Below are positions 1 to 9,160 of a stretch of DNA of 64,000 nucleotides, piece after piece. Source of the stretch: Pseudoroseomonas cervicalis (GTDB taxonomy: Bacteria; Pseudomonadota; Alphaproteobacteria; Acetobacterales; Acetobacteraceae). The position numbers were made by a program, and so were the translations under genes. A model generated the notes under the pieces. The model was not told the DNA's origin and ran no database searches. It worked only from the letters and a program-made list of their open reading frames with translations. The stretch is from NCBI RefSeq assembly GCF_030818485.1, contig NZ_JAUTAJ010000004.1, forward strand, positions 1,343,001 to 1,407,000, given 5' to 3'. The first letter of the stretch is position 1. Each line of letters starts with the position of its first letter.

Positions 1-722
<722 letters not shown>

Positions 723-726
<4 letters not shown>

Positions 727-1964
727 GGGAAGGGGCTTGTCATTCCGTCGCTGAAGGGGTCGGGCCCGCAGGGGCGCCGGGAGAGGCAGGGCCCCGGCGG
801 GGCCAGGCGGCGCGTGTAGGACGCCGCCGCCACGCGCTGCCACAGCCGCGCGGCCTCCGCCGGGTCGTAGCCGCCCGAAGCGGCCGCGTCCACCGGTGCG
901 GCATGGCGGGTGAGCAGCGCGGCCAGCGACGCCTCCAGCGCCGGGTCGGGCGGCAGGGGCGGCGGCAGGGCGCGATGGGCGGCGAGGGCGGCGAGTTCGG
1001 CGCGGAACAGGTCGCGGAAGGGGGCGTGGTCGCCGGGGGGCGCGGCCTCGCCCAGCGCCAGGGCGGTGCGGTCGAGCGGGGTCAGGCGCAAGGCGGGTCC
1101 CTCGCCCGCGTTTGTGCCCGCCGCCGCTGCCAGGGCCGCCAGCAAGGGTTGGTCCGGCGCGGCCTCGGCGCGGGGGCGGCGGCTTTCGCGCAGGGCGGCG
1201 CGCAGGGCCAGAATCAGGGCCTGCCAGAGTTCTTCCAGCGGCGCGGCGGGGGGTGGCAGGGGAAGGGGCGGGCTGGTCCAGCCTTCCTCGCCCTCCTCCC
1301 ACGCCATCAGCAGCGGCGCGGCCGCGAAGCGAGGCAGAAGGGCCAGCAGGCGGCGATCGGCGCGGAGGGCGAAGGCGCCGCCAGCCCAGACCCGTGCCCC
1401 CCAGGCGCCCAACGGAGAGACGCCCAGCATCGGCAGGCCGGTCTCCACCACACGCGGCACGGCGGCGTCCACCGCGGCATCCCCGGCCTCGCGCATGAAG
1501 GGCGCGCCGGCCAGATGCAGCAGCAGCTCGGCCCCGGTCTCGGCCAGGGTCTCGGCGATGGCGGGGTCGGTCGCCTCCGCCCCGCTCATCACGCCGAGGC
1601 GGAGGGAGCGGAACACCATCGGCCCCGGCGCCGGGCCAGGGGTGAAGAGGGCGGCGCCGGGCTCGGCCGGGTGGAACAGATGCCGGGCGCGGCGGGTGAG
1701 CACCCTGCCCTCGCCCAGCAGGACAACGCCCTGGCGCGGCACGCCGCCCTCCAGCCAGAAGCTGCCCGTCAGGATGCCGGGGCCAGCGCCACCGGTGTGG
1801 CCCGCGAGCGCCGCCAGCCAGGCCTCCTCCGCCGCCAGCCCGGCGGGCCAGGCGGCGCGGGCGAAACCGGGCGGGTGCAGCCCGGCGCGCTCGGCCGGCA
1901 GCACCAGCAGGTCGGCCGCGGGCAGGGTGTCGGGCAGGCCGGCGGGGCAGAGGGCGATGCGCAT
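723..1964 (-). CDS. Degenerate NAD+ synthetase-like protein (nitrilase-fold plus synthetase remnants)
   Basis: A 413-residue protein whose two ends resemble glutamine-dependent NadE. The N-terminal half follows a nitrilase-fold amidase: a Glu is kept at residue 25 in VLPAE. The expected catalytic Lys region reads RRARHLF and the expected Cys position reads GVMSGAE, so Lys and Cys appear lost. The C-terminal part keeps NadE-like stretches (LTPLDRTALALGEA; YDPAEAARLWQRVAAASYTRR; SRRPCGPDPF), but I find no SGGxDS ATP loop, and the synthetase domain is much shortened. NadE proteins are normally about 550-680 residues. It may be a pseudoenzyme or a structural or regulatory relative. The start is the ATG two bases downstream of the upstream stop region. 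The stop overlaps the next gene (ATGA). Confidence 0.6.
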
Positions 1965-1966
1965 GC

Positions 1967-2893
1967 TCAGCGCCCCCGCAGCACGCCGAGCGCCATGCCC
2001 AGCGAGACCAGCGCCACCCCGGCCAGCCCCAGCGGCCCCAGCGCCTCCCCCAGCAGCGGCCAGGCGGCCAGGGCCGAGAGCGCCGGGGTCAGCGCGGTGA
2101 TGGTGGTGGTCAGCGCGCCGCCCAGCGCCACCACGGCGCGGGAGAACAGGAAGCCCGCCACCACCACGGCGACGAAGCCCTGATAGAGGAACTGGTAGGC
2201 GATGGCGCCCGGCGCGGCCTCGGCCAGCTGGGAGGGCAGGAACAGCGCCCAGAGCGGCAGGTAGAGAAAGGGCGGGTAGAGGGCGAGCACGGTGGTGGCG
2301 GTGATGGCCGGCACCCGCCAGCGCCGCAGCAGCACGGTGAACACCGCCCAGGACAGGCTGCCGGCCAGGAACAGCAGATCGCCCCGCCAGGCGCCGGGAT
2401 AGGCGGCGAAGGTGTCGGAGGCCAGCAGCGCGATGCCCATCCCCACCACGCCGAGCGAGAGCAGGCGCTGGCGCGAGAAGCCCTCGCCCAGCCAGAGGGC
2501 GGCCAGCAGCGCGGTGGCGAAGGGCAGCGTGCCGGTCAGCAGCACCCCGGCATGGGCGGCCGGCGCAAAGCTGAAGCCCCAATAGGCGGCGAGCGGGAAT
2601 CCGAACGCCGCCCCCGCCGTCAGCCCGGCGATCTGGTGGAAGGGCAGGCGCGGCCAGCCGAAGCGCCAGGCCAGCGCCAGCCCGGCCAGCAGCGAGCCGG
2701 CATAGCGCAGCGCGCCGACATCCCAGGGGGTGAAGGCCTGGCGGGCGGAGAGCCGGCCGGACAGCGCGAAGCCGGCCCAGACCAGCACCACGGCGAAGGC
2801 GCAGGCCAGGCCGATGGCGCGCTCCCGCCCCTGGCCGGACTGGGGGGCGGGATGGGGCGGGGCGGCGGGGAGGGCGGCGGACTCGGCGGGCAT
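1967..2893 (-). CDS. EamA/DMT-family inner-membrane transporter
   Basis: 308 residues with about ten hydrophobic segments arranged as two EamA repeats, the usual length for a drug/metabolite transporter. The second repeat begins around residue 165 (GDLLFLAGSLSWAVFTVLLRR) and ends with a LGEALGPLGLAGVALVSLGM pattern typical of the family. The substrate (metabolite, amino acid or drug efflux) cannot be told from sequence. It is first in a minus-strand run with the NadE-like protein, the small unknown protein and gltX, and its stop codon lies three bases before the next ATG. The N-terminus has a Pro-rich, non-membrane stretch of about 25 residues. Confidence 0.85.
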   Translation of the reverse strand: MPAESAALPAAPPHPAPQSGQGRERAIGLACAFAVVLVWAGFALSGRLSARQAFTPWDVGALRYAGSLLAGLALAWRFGWPRLPFHQIAGLTAGAAFGFPLAAYWGFSFAPAAHAGVLLTGTLPFATALLAALWLGEGFSRQRLLSLGVVGMGIALLASDTFAAYPGAWRGDLLFLAGSLSWAVFTVLLRRWRVPAITATTVLALYPPFLYLPLWALFLPSQLAEAAPGAIAYQFLYQGFVAVVVAGFLFSRAVVALGGALTTTITALTPALSALAAWPLLGEALGPLGLAGVALVSLGMALGVLRGR

Positions 2894-3228
2894 GGCAGCG
2901 ACCCTAGCCCCGGCGGCGCGCGGCGCGAACCGGGGTGCGGCGGCCCCGTCCCCGGCGGACCATCCCCCGGTTGCAAGAAGAAGCCGGCAAAACACCGCCG
3001 CGCGGCAGGTTACCCACCGAATACTGCGTGATTCTGTTCTGCCGGGGGCAAGGACAGCGCCGCCGGCCGGGGTGGATGCTGCGGCGCGGTGAAAACACGG
3101 GCAGACTCGGGTCTTGCCTCTTGCGGCGGGATTTGCCCGCGCGATATGCCCTCCCTTGTGGTGTGGGCATCCGGCTTCACCCAAGATCTGGGTGGCCCTG
3201 TCCCCCTCAGAGGGAAGGAGGTGCCGCG
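2894..3228. other. Intergenic region between divergent eamA-like and ybjN-like genes
   Basis: 335 bases with no gene I can support. It must hold the promoters for both flanking transcription units. A good ribosome site (GGAAGGAGG) ends it just before the YbjN start. I see no convincing operator or riboswitch. Confidence 0.4.
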
Positions 3229-3732
3229 ATGTCCGGCCTGCAGACCGTCGACCGCGACCGTTCCGCCAATCCGCTGGATGTCCTGGAGCAGATCGTCGCC
3301 GCCAATGAGTGGGTGTTCGAGCGACGCTCGGATGGCGAGATGGCGGCCGAGGCCCCCGGCAAATGGTGCGATTACGGGCTGTTCTTCTCCTGGTCGCAGG
3401 AGATCAGCGCCATGCACTTCACCTGCGCCTTCGACCTGAAGGTGCCCGCCAATCGCCGCGCGCCGCTCTATGAATTGCTGGCGCTGGCCAATGAGAAGCT
3501 GTGGATCGGTCATTTCGGCCTGGACAGCGAGGATGGCGCGCCGGTCTACCGGCACGCCGTGCTGCTGCGCGGCGCCCCGGGCGCCAGCGCCGAAAGCCTG
3601 GAGGACATGGTGGATATCGCCATCACCGAATGCGAGCGCTTCTTTCCCGCCTTCCAGTTCGTGCTCTGGGGCGGCAAGCCGCCCTCCGAGGCGCTGGCGG
3701 CCGCCATGCTCGATTGCGTGGGCGAGGCCTGA
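3229..3732 (+). CDS. YbjN-domain protein
   Basis: A 167-residue cytosolic protein matching the YbjN family, small alpha/beta proteins of the type III secretion chaperone-like fold with no agreed biochemical role. The body (ECERFFPAFQFVLWGGKPPSEALAAAML near the C-terminus and a WCDYGLFFSWSQEISAMHF region) fits the family in length and order. The start is the ATG six bases after a strong GGAAGGAGG ribosome site. It is followed after three bases by proC, an arrangement I recall from other Acetobacteraceae. The physiological role is unknown. Confidence 0.8.
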   Translation: MSGLQTVDRDRSANPLDVLEQIVAANEWVFERRSDGEMAAEAPGKWCDYGLFFSWSQEISAMHFTCAFDLKVPANRRAPLYELLALANEKLWIGHFGLDSEDGAPVYRHAVLLRGAPGASAESLEDMVDIAITECERFFPAFQFVLWGGKPPSEALAAAMLDCVGEA

Positions 3733-3735
3733 GCC

Positions 3736-4548
3736 ATGGCCGAGACCCTTCCGCCGATCCTGCTGGTCGGCTGCGGCAAGATGGGCGGCGCCATGCTGGA
3801 GGGCTGGCTGGAGCGCGGCGTCGAGCAGGTGGTGGTGGTCGAGCCGCACCCGCCCGCCACCGCCGGCTTCGAGGGCCGCGTGACGCTCTGCACCGATGTG
3901 ACGCAGATCCCGGAGAAGTTCCGCCCCGCCGCCATCGTGCTGGCGACCAAGCCGCAGCAGGCCGAGGCCGCGCTGCCCGGCTTCGCCCGGCATGCCGCCG
4001 CGGGGGCGCTGGTGGTGTCGATCATGGCCGGCAAGACGGTGGCGGGCATGACCGCGCTGCTGGGCGGCCAGGCGCATATCGTGCGCGCCATGCCGAACAC
4101 CCCGGCGGCGGTGCGCCAGGGCTTCACCTGCGCCTATCCCGGCCCCGGCGTGACGAGCGAGCAGGTGGCGCTGTGCGACGCGCTGCTCTCGGCCATTGGC
4201 GAGGTGGCCTGGCTCACGGATGAGGCGCTGATCGACCCGGTCACCGCCGTCTCCGGCGGCGGGCCGGCCTATGTCTTCCTGCTGGCCGAGGTGCTGGAGC
4301 AGGCGGCGATCGAGCAGGGCCTGCCGCCGGAGCTCGCCCGCCGCATGGCGCGGCGCACCGTGGCCGGCTCCGGCGCGCTGCTGGCGGCGAGCGAGGAGGA
4401 TGCGGCGCAGCTGCGCCGCAACGTCACCAGCCCGAAGGGCACCACCGAGCGGGCGCTGGCCGTGCTGATGGCAACCGACGCCTGGCCGAAGCTGATGTCC
4501 GAGGCGATCGCCGCCGCCACCGCCCGCTCGCGCGAGCTGGCGCAGTAG
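3736..4548 (+). CDS. proC: Pyrroline-5-carboxylate reductase
   Basis: Reduces 1-pyrroline-5-carboxylate to proline with NAD(P)H, the last step of proline synthesis, in the cytosol. 270 residues, normal for ProC. A Rossmann start is visible (LLVGCGKMGGAMLEGWL, residues 8-24), then RAMPNTPAAVRQG and the family signature ending in TSPKGTTERAL near residues 230-243. It is three bases downstream of the YbjN gene, so it is in the same operon. Confidence 0.96.
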   Translation: MAETLPPILLVGCGKMGGAMLEGWLERGVEQVVVVEPHPPATAGFEGRVTLCTDVTQIPEKFRPAAIVLATKPQQAEAALPGFARHAAAGALVVSIMAGKTVAGMTALLGGQAHIVRAMPNTPAAVRQGFTCAYPGPGVTSEQVALCDALLSAIGEVAWLTDEALIDPVTAVSGGGPAYVFLLAEVLEQAAIEQGLPPELARRMARRTVAGSGALLAASEEDAAQLRRNVTSPKGTTERALAVLMATDAWPKLMSEAIAAATARSRELAQ

Positions 4549-4853
4549 CGCGGCCGCCGGGGCCGTGCCGGTGGGCGCGGCCCTGGCCTGGCGGGGCCGG
4601 GATGCCCCTTTGCCCGCCCGGCCGCGTCGCCATCCGGCCGTCCCGTGATGCCCCCGCGATGGTGTGGCATTCTGCCGCTGCCTGCCTCCTTCCCGGCTCC
4701 TCAGCGGCAGCGCCCCGAAGCGCCCAACGGCCGCCGCATCCCGTGGGTGCCCGCGCGAAGGCGTCGCCTTCCGCCACTGCCCACTCCCCGCTCCCCGGCG
4801 CCCCACCTCCCCACCAGACCGGGTCCACCCCGCAGCGTCCCGCCGCGACACCC

Positions 4854-4873
4854 GACGGCGGCAGCCCGAAAGA
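4854..4873 (+). repeat. Dispersed intergenic repeat, copy A
   Basis: Holds CGGCGGCAGCCCGAAAGA (4856-4873), found again at 45753-45770 and, inverted, at 6103-6120. Each copy is preceded by a looser GTCCCGC-containing block. This copy lies just before the TetR-like gene and one possible early start (ATG 4885). The surrounding 4549-4920 gap holds no other feature I can support. Confidence 0.6.
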
Positions 4874-4920
4874 CAGGAAAAAAGATGGTCGAGCTGGGGG
4901 AGGCGCACCATTCTTGGGGC

Positions 4921-5571
4921 ATGAGCGACAGCACCACCACCTCCCCTGCCCTCGACGACAATGCCCTGATGGATGCGCTCTGGTCCCTGGTGGCCGAGCG
5001 TGGCTGGAACGGCTTCACCCTGCCCGAGCTGGCGGAGCGGGCCGGTATCACCCTGCCGGCGCTGCGCGCCGTGGCGCCGGTCAAATTCGCCCTGCTCTGC
5101 CGCCATGCGCGGCTGGTGGACCAGGCGGTGGCGGCCGATGCCGGGCTGAACCCCGGCGGCAGCCCGCGCGACCGCATCTTCGACGTGCTGATGCGCCGCA
5201 TCGACGCGCTGCAGCCGCATCGCGACGGGCTGATCCGCTTCGGCCGCGAGATGCGCCGCGACCCGCTGCTGAGCCTGGCGCTGGCGCCGGTGCTGGCGGC
5301 CTCGATGAGCTGGATGCTGGAAGCCGCGCGCATCTCCGCCTGCGGCCCGGCCGGGCTGCTGCGGGTGAAGGGGCTGTCGGCGGTGTGGATCGCCACGCTG
5401 CGCGCCTGGGAGCAGGATGAGAGCATGGATCTCGGCCCCACCATGGCGGCGCTGGACCGCGCGCTGGACAAGGCCGAGCGCGTGGCGCGCCTGTTCCGCC
5501 TGGATGGCGGCGAGCCCGCCCCCGCCGCGCCGCCGCCCGCCGCCGGCCCCGCGCCCGAGATCGTGACCTGA
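4921..5571 (+). CDS. TetR/COQ9-like regulator
   Basis: 216 residues. The N-terminus carries a TetR-type helix-turn-helix (ALMDALWSLVAERGWNGFTLPELAERAGI, roughly residues 16-44), and the rest resembles the TetR_C/COQ9 helical domain. The tail is low-complexity Ala/Pro. It lies between proC and a phasin gene. It may control the phasin or PHA-related genes, which is inference from position. Two starts are possible: ATG 4921, chosen because the conserved domain begins soon after, and ATG 4885, which lies behind a weak AGGA. Being COQ9-like it might bind lipid rather than DNA. Confidence 0.7.
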   Translation: MSDSTTTSPALDDNALMDALWSLVAERGWNGFTLPELAERAGITLPALRAVAPVKFALLCRHARLVDQAVAADAGLNPGGSPRDRIFDVLMRRIDALQPHRDGLIRFGREMRRDPLLSLALAPVLAASMSWMLEAARISACGPAGLLRVKGLSAVWIATLRAWEQDESMDLGPTMAALDRALDKAERVARLFRLDGGEPAPAAPPPAAGPAPEIVT

Positions 5572-5672
5572 GGCGCAACACCATCCTTCCGCCCCGCGCC
5601 CGGAACCGCTTCCGGGCGCCGCCGGGCCGGGGCTAGACTGCGGCCGAATCACCAGGAACGGGAGAGAACGTG

Positions 5673-6101
5673 ATGTCGGACGGGCCCAAGCTGACGCCGG
5701 AGATGGACATCATGCGGATGCTCTCGGAATTCCGACTGCCGGTCATGCCGGATATGGAAAGCCTGGCCGCGGCGCAGCGCCGCAATTTCGAGGCGCTCTC
5801 GGCCGCCAACAGGATCGCGCTGGAAGGCGCCCAGGCCGTGGCCCGCCGGCACATGGAGATCCTGCAGCAATCCATGTCCGAGATGACCAGCGCCATGCAG
5901 GGCGTGACCCAGGGCGACAGCCCGCAGGACAAGGCGGCCAAGCAGGCCGAGCTGCTGAAGGCCACCTATGGCCGGGCGGTGACCAACCTGCAGGAGATCG
6001 CCGACATGATCCAGAAATCGAACACCGAGGCGCTGTCCCTGCTCAACAAGCGCTTCGCCGAGGCCATGGACGAAGTCCAAAAACTCATGGCCCAGAAATG
6101 A
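5673..6101 (+). CDS. Phasin family protein
   Basis: A 142-residue, almost wholly helical protein of the phasin family, which coats polyhydroxyalkanoate granules and sets their number and size. The family pattern is clear: FEALSAANRIALEGAQAVARRHMEIL, followed by a second amphipathic helix (YGRAVTNLQEIADMIQKSNTEAL). The ATG at 5673 was chosen over an adjacent GTG; a GGGAGAG ribosome site precedes it. The stop codon runs directly into an inverted copy of an intergenic repeat, then an intrinsic terminator. Confidence 0.88.
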   Translation: MSDGPKLTPEMDIMRMLSEFRLPVMPDMESLAAAQRRNFEALSAANRIALEGAQAVARRHMEILQQSMSEMTSAMQGVTQGDSPQDKAAKQAELLKATYGRAVTNLQEIADMIQKSNTEALSLLNKRFAEAMDEVQKLMAQK

Positions 6102-6102
6102 T

Positions 6103-6122
6103 TCTTTCGGGCTGCCGCCGCC
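6103..6122 (-). repeat. Dispersed intergenic repeat, copy B (inverted)
   Basis: Reverse complement of the CGGCGGCAGCCCGAAAGA unit, starting two bases after the phasin stop. The upstream flank of the unit (GTCCCGCTTTTCCACGGGG on the minus strand) matches the flank of the copy at 45753-45770 in part. Confidence 0.6.
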
Positions 6123-6167
6123 CCGTGGAAAAGCGGGACGCGGCGGGCCGGAGGGTTTGAGGGTGGC

Positions 6168-6197
6168 GAGCGGGTCCTTCGGGGCCCGCTCTTTTTT
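6168..6197 (+). terminator. Intrinsic terminator of the phasin transcript
   Basis: A perfect 10-bp stem (GAGCGGGTCC / GGGCCCGCTC counting one G-T wobble) closed by a TTCG tetraloop and followed by six T. It ends at the stop codon of the convergent histidine-kinase gene. Confidence 0.88.
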
Positions 6198-7581
6198 ACG
6201 CCGGCAGGCGCAGGCGGGCGCGCAGCCCGCCCAGCGGGCTCGCCTCCAGCGCGATGTCGCCGCCATGCGCGCGGGCGATGTCGCGGGCGATCGCCAGGCC
6301 GAGGCCGGTGCCGCCGGCGGAGAAGCTGGTGAAGGGGCGGAAGGCCTCCTCGCGCGAGGCCTCGGGGATGCCCGGCCCGTCGTCATCGACGGTGACGAAG
6401 ACCCAGCGCCCGGCGGCGCGGCCGCCCTCCTGCCGCGGCGCCTCGGCCAGGCCGAGCGCGATGCGCCGCGCATGCCGCCGCGCATTGTCCAGCAGATTGC
6501 CCAGGCAGCGCCGCAGCGCATCCACCCGCAGCGGCAGCACCAGCGCCTCCGGCCCCTCGATGCTGACGGCGGCGCCGTCGCGCCGGGCGCGCTCGGCCAG
6601 GTCGCGCAGCAGCTCGGCGAGATCCGCGGGCTGGGTCTGCTCCAGCCCCTCGCCGCGGGCGAAGGCCAGATAGGTGGCAATCATCCGCTCCATCTCCGCC
6701 ACATCCTCGGTCATGGCGGCGGCATCCTCCTCGGTGCCGGGCGGCAGCATGGCCAGGCCCAGGCGCAGCCGCGTCAGCGGCGTGCGCAGATCGTGGCTGA
6801 TGCCGGCCAGCATCTCCGTCCGCTGGCTGACGAAGCGGCGGATGCGGTTCTGCATCTGGTTGAAGGCAGCGGCCGCCTGCCGCACCTCCGACGCGCCCTC
6901 GGGCTTGATCGGCCCGAGCTCGCGCCCCAGCCCGAACGCCTCCGCCGCGCTGGCCAGGCGGCGGATGGCGCGCACCTGGTTCTTCATGAACAGCGCGGCG
7001 ACGATGAACAGCAGCAGCGAGGTGCCGACCAGCCACAGCACGAACAGGTAGAGCGTGCCGAAGAACAGGCGCTTCCTCGGCGCCTCCACATGCAGCACGC
7101 CATCCGGAAGCTGCACGCGGATGATCACGCTGCGCGGATCCGATTGCCAGTCGGTGTCGAAGGGCAGGCCGACACGCTCGCGCAGCGCCTGGGAGAGGTC
7201 ATCCTCCAGCGGCAGGATCGGCATCCAGCTGCCACCGCGCTGCCCGGGCAGGCCGAGGCTGGCATTGGGCTCGAAGGCCAGGGACAGGTCCAGCCGCCAG
7301 GCCGCCTCGCGGAAGATCCAGTCGCGCTCGCTGACGATGGGGTGGCGCGCCAGCAGCTCCACCACCATGCCGACATCGCCCGCGACACCGCCGGCCAGCC
7401 GGCGGGAGATGACGTCGAGATGCCCGCCATAGAACAGCTGCAGGGCGACGCCCTGCAGGATCAGCAGCGGCAGCAGGATGATCAGCAGCGCCCGGCCCAG
7501 CAGCCCGCGCGGCAGCAGCCAGCGCAAGGGGGTCGCCAGCAGGCGAAGGGCGGGACGCAGGGGGGGCGGCGTCGGCTTCAT
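6196..7581 (-). CDS. Membrane sensor histidine kinase
   Basis: 461 residues, EnvZ-like layout: transmembrane helix near residues 28-48, a periplasmic loop of about 130 residues, a second helix near 180-205, a HAMP linker, then the dimerisation/phosphoacceptor box (GISHDLRTPLTRLRL) and an ATPase with N box (GNLLDNARRHA), G1 (DDDGPGIP) and G2 (GGTGLGLAIARDIA). It phosphorylates a response regulator, presumably the OmpR-type protein encoded just upstream. The signal is unknown. The gene is separated from that regulator by 187 bases filled with hairpins. Start ATG 7581; longer readings to 7734 would translate the hairpin array and are unlikely. Confidence 0.9.
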   Translation of the reverse strand: MKPTPPPLRPALRLLATPLRWLLPRGLLGRALLIILLPLLILQGVALQLFYGGHLDVISRRLAGGVAGDVGMVVELLARHPIVSERDWIFREAAWRLDLSLAFEPNASLGLPGQRGGSWMPILPLEDDLSQALRERVGLPFDTDWQSDPRSVIIRVQLPDGVLHVEAPRKRLFFGTLYLFVLWLVGTSLLLFIVAALFMKNQVRAIRRLASAAEAFGLGRELGPIKPEGASEVRQAAAAFNQMQNRIRRFVSQRTEMLAGISHDLRTPLTRLRLGLAMLPPGTEEDAAAMTEDVAEMERMIATYLAFARGEGLEQTQPADLAELLRDLAERARRDGAAVSIEGPEALVLPLRVDALRRCLGNLLDNARRHARRIALGLAEAPRQEGGRAAGRWVFVTVDDDGPGIPEASREEAFRPFTSFSAGGTGLGLAIARDIARAHGGDIALEASPLGGLRARLRLPA

Positions 7582-7626
7582 GCGCTGGGCATAGAGCGCG
7601 GACGCACAGGGCCCAAGGGAAATTCC

Positions 7627-7764
7627 TGGGGAGGCTCTGCCTCCCCAGCCCCCTCGGCCGGGGGGACAGGGTCCCCCCGGACCCCGCCATCCGTCTGGCG
7701 CCACTGAAGGCGGGGTCCGGGGTGGCCCTGCCACCCCGGCGGGGTCCAGGGGCAGAGCCCCTGG
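7627..7764. repeat. Array of GC-rich stem-loops between regulator and kinase genes
   Basis: Four perfect hairpins in a row: 7627-7647 (9-bp stem, TCT loop), 7658-7680 (8-bp stem), 7717-7739 (9-bp stem, CCCTG loop), 7746-7764 (8-bp stem, AGA loop). In addition CCGGACCCCGCC (7677-7688) pairs with GGCGGGGTCCGG (7709-7720). Such GGGGAGGCTCTGCCTCCCC-like palindromes are, as I recall, common between genes in Acetobacteraceae. The array may attenuate or stabilise the mRNA. Confidence 0.7.
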
Positions 7765-7768
7765 CCTT

Positions 7769-8476
7769 CTAGGTCCCAGGCTTCAGCACATAGCCCCGGT
7801 GCCGCACCGTCTGCAGGAAGCGCGGCTCGCGCGGGTCGGGCTCGATCTTGCGGCGCAGGCGGGTCACCTGCACATCCACCGCGCGCTCCCCCGCCTCCGG
7901 CGTGCCCAGCGCGGCGGCGATCTCCTCGCGCGTCAGCACCTCCCCGGCGCGGCGGGCCAGCGCCGAGAGCAGCGCCGCCTCGCCCCCGGTCAGCCGGTGC
8001 GTGCCGTCCTGGCCGCGCAGCTCGCCACGCTCCGGGTCGAACCAGTGCCGGCCGAGCTGCACCGGCGCCAGCGGCAGGCTGGCCGGCAGCGCCGGCGCGG
8101 CGCGCTTCAGGATGGTGCGGATGCGCAAGGCCAGCTCGCGCGGGTCGAAGGGCTTGGCCAGGTAGTCATCGGCACCGCGCTCGAACCCCGCGATGCGGTC
8201 ATCCGGCGCGCCGGCGGCGGTCAGCATCAGGATCGGCACCTCCTGCCCCTCCCGCCGCAGCCCCTCGGTCAGGTCCAGGCCGGATTCGCCCGGCATCATC
8301 ACGTCCAGCACCAGCAGGTCGAAGGCCATGGAATGCAGCGCCTGGCGGGCCGCGGCGGCATCCGCCGCGGCGGTCACCCGGAAGCCCTGCTCGGAGAGGA
8401 AACGCTGCAGCAGGTTGCGCAGGCGGGCATCGTCATCGACCACCAGCAGATGCGGCTCGGCGCTGCTCCCGCTCAT
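7769..8476 (-). CDS. OmpR-family response regulator
   Basis: 235 residues. The receiver domain (1-~125) shows the acidic pocket (VVDDDARL), the phospho-accepting Asp in LLVLDVMMPGESG, the Thr in MLTAAG and the Lys in LAKPFDPREL. A winged-helix DNA-binding domain follows, ending in TVRHRGYVLKPGT. It is the likely partner of the downstream histidine kinase. Its start ATG overlaps the end of the MarR gene by four bases. Confidence 0.93.
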   Translation of the reverse strand: MSGSSAEPHLLVVDDDARLRNLLQRFLSEQGFRVTAAADAAAARQALHSMAFDLLVLDVMMPGESGLDLTEGLRREGQEVPILMLTAAGAPDDRIAGFERGADDYLAKPFDPRELALRIRTILKRAAPALPASLPLAPVQLGRHWFDPERGELRGQDGTHRLTGGEAALLSALARRAGEVLTREEIAAALGTPEAGERAVDVQVTRLRRKIEPDPREPRFLQTVRHRGYVLKPGT

Positions 8477-9078
8477 GCCGCGCTCCGCTTGCCGCCCGGG
8501 GTGCCGCCCGGTGTTCCGCCGGGCGCCCCGCCGGGCACCCCGCCGGGCGCGCGATCGAGCTGCGCCCGCGCCTCCGGCCCCATCAGCCCGCGCATGACGC
8601 GGCGGAAGCCCTCCACCGCCACCGGCCCGGCCTCGCGATAGGCGCGCATCACCCATTCGCGCTGCCGCTCGAACAGCCGGCGCTCCAGCGCCTCGCCCTT
8701 CTCGGTCAGCGACAGCAGGCGCTGGCGGCGGTCGTTGCGGCCGGGCGCCTGGGTGACATAGCCCTCCTCCACCAGCGGCGTCAGCACGCGGCCGAGCGAC
8801 TGCTTGGTGATGCCGAGGATGGCCAGCAGCTCCCCCACGGTGATGCCGGGGCGGCGGCCGACGAAATGCAGCACCCGGTGATGCGCGCGGCCCATGCCGA
8901 GCTCGGCCAGCAGCGCATCCGGCCCCGCGGTGAAGTCGCGATAGCCGAAGAACAGCAGGTCCTGGGCGAGCCGCAGCTCCTCCTCACGCAGGAAGAGGAG
9001 CTGGCGGCCAGCCCCCACCGGCTTGGCGTCCGCCGCATCCGACATGGCCGGCATGCTTCCGTGTTGGGTCAGCTTCAT
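8473..9078 (-). CDS. MarR-family transcriptional regulator
   Basis: About 201 residues. A winged-helix core runs from GITVGELLAILGITKQSLGRVLTPLVEEGYVTQAPGRNDRR, the usual MarR recognition helix and wing. The C-terminus is an unusual Gly/Pro tract (GGVPGGAPGGTPGG repeats). Its DNA encodes a run of GCCGGGnGG units, so it may be a length-variable tail. Starts at 9078, 9054 or 9045 are possible; 9045 has the better ribosome-site spacing, and 9078 is listed as the longest ATG start. It is divergent from ilvE, with a palindrome between them that could be its operator. Confidence 0.85.
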   Translation of the reverse strand: MKLTQHGSMPAMSDAADAKPVGAGRQLLFLREEELRLAQDLLFFGYRDFTAGPDALLAELGMGRAHHRVLHFVGRRPGITVGELLAILGITKQSLGRVLTPLVEEGYVTQAPGRNDRRQRLLSLTEKGEALERRLFERQREWVMRAYREAGPVAVEGFRRVMRGLMGPEARAQLDRAPGGVPGGAPGGTPGGTPGGKRSAA

Positions 9079-9119
9079 TGACACATATTCGCTGGAAGTT
9101 TTACCGTCACGACATTACG

Positions 9120-9134
9120 CGCAATGATATTGCG
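9120..9134. promoter_or_regulatory. Palindromic operator between marR and ilvE
   Basis: CGCAAT-GAT-ATTGCG is a 6-3-6 perfect dyad, AT-rich for this genome, 26 bases before the ilvE start and about 40 bases before marR. Its size suits a dimeric MarR protein. Binding is inferred. Confidence 0.6.
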
Positions 9135-9160
9135 TGAACAGACCTTGGAGGATGGCACAC

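Noticed and set aside
3010..5652. 880-codon minus-strand frame across ybjN-like, proC and TetR genes
   Set aside because: It crosses three real genes and their gaps with low-complexity translation.
8480..8560. GCCGGGnGG run at the marR end as a CRISPR or tandem satellite
   Set aside because: It encodes an in-frame Gly/Pro tail of the MarR protein. Units are short and without spacers.
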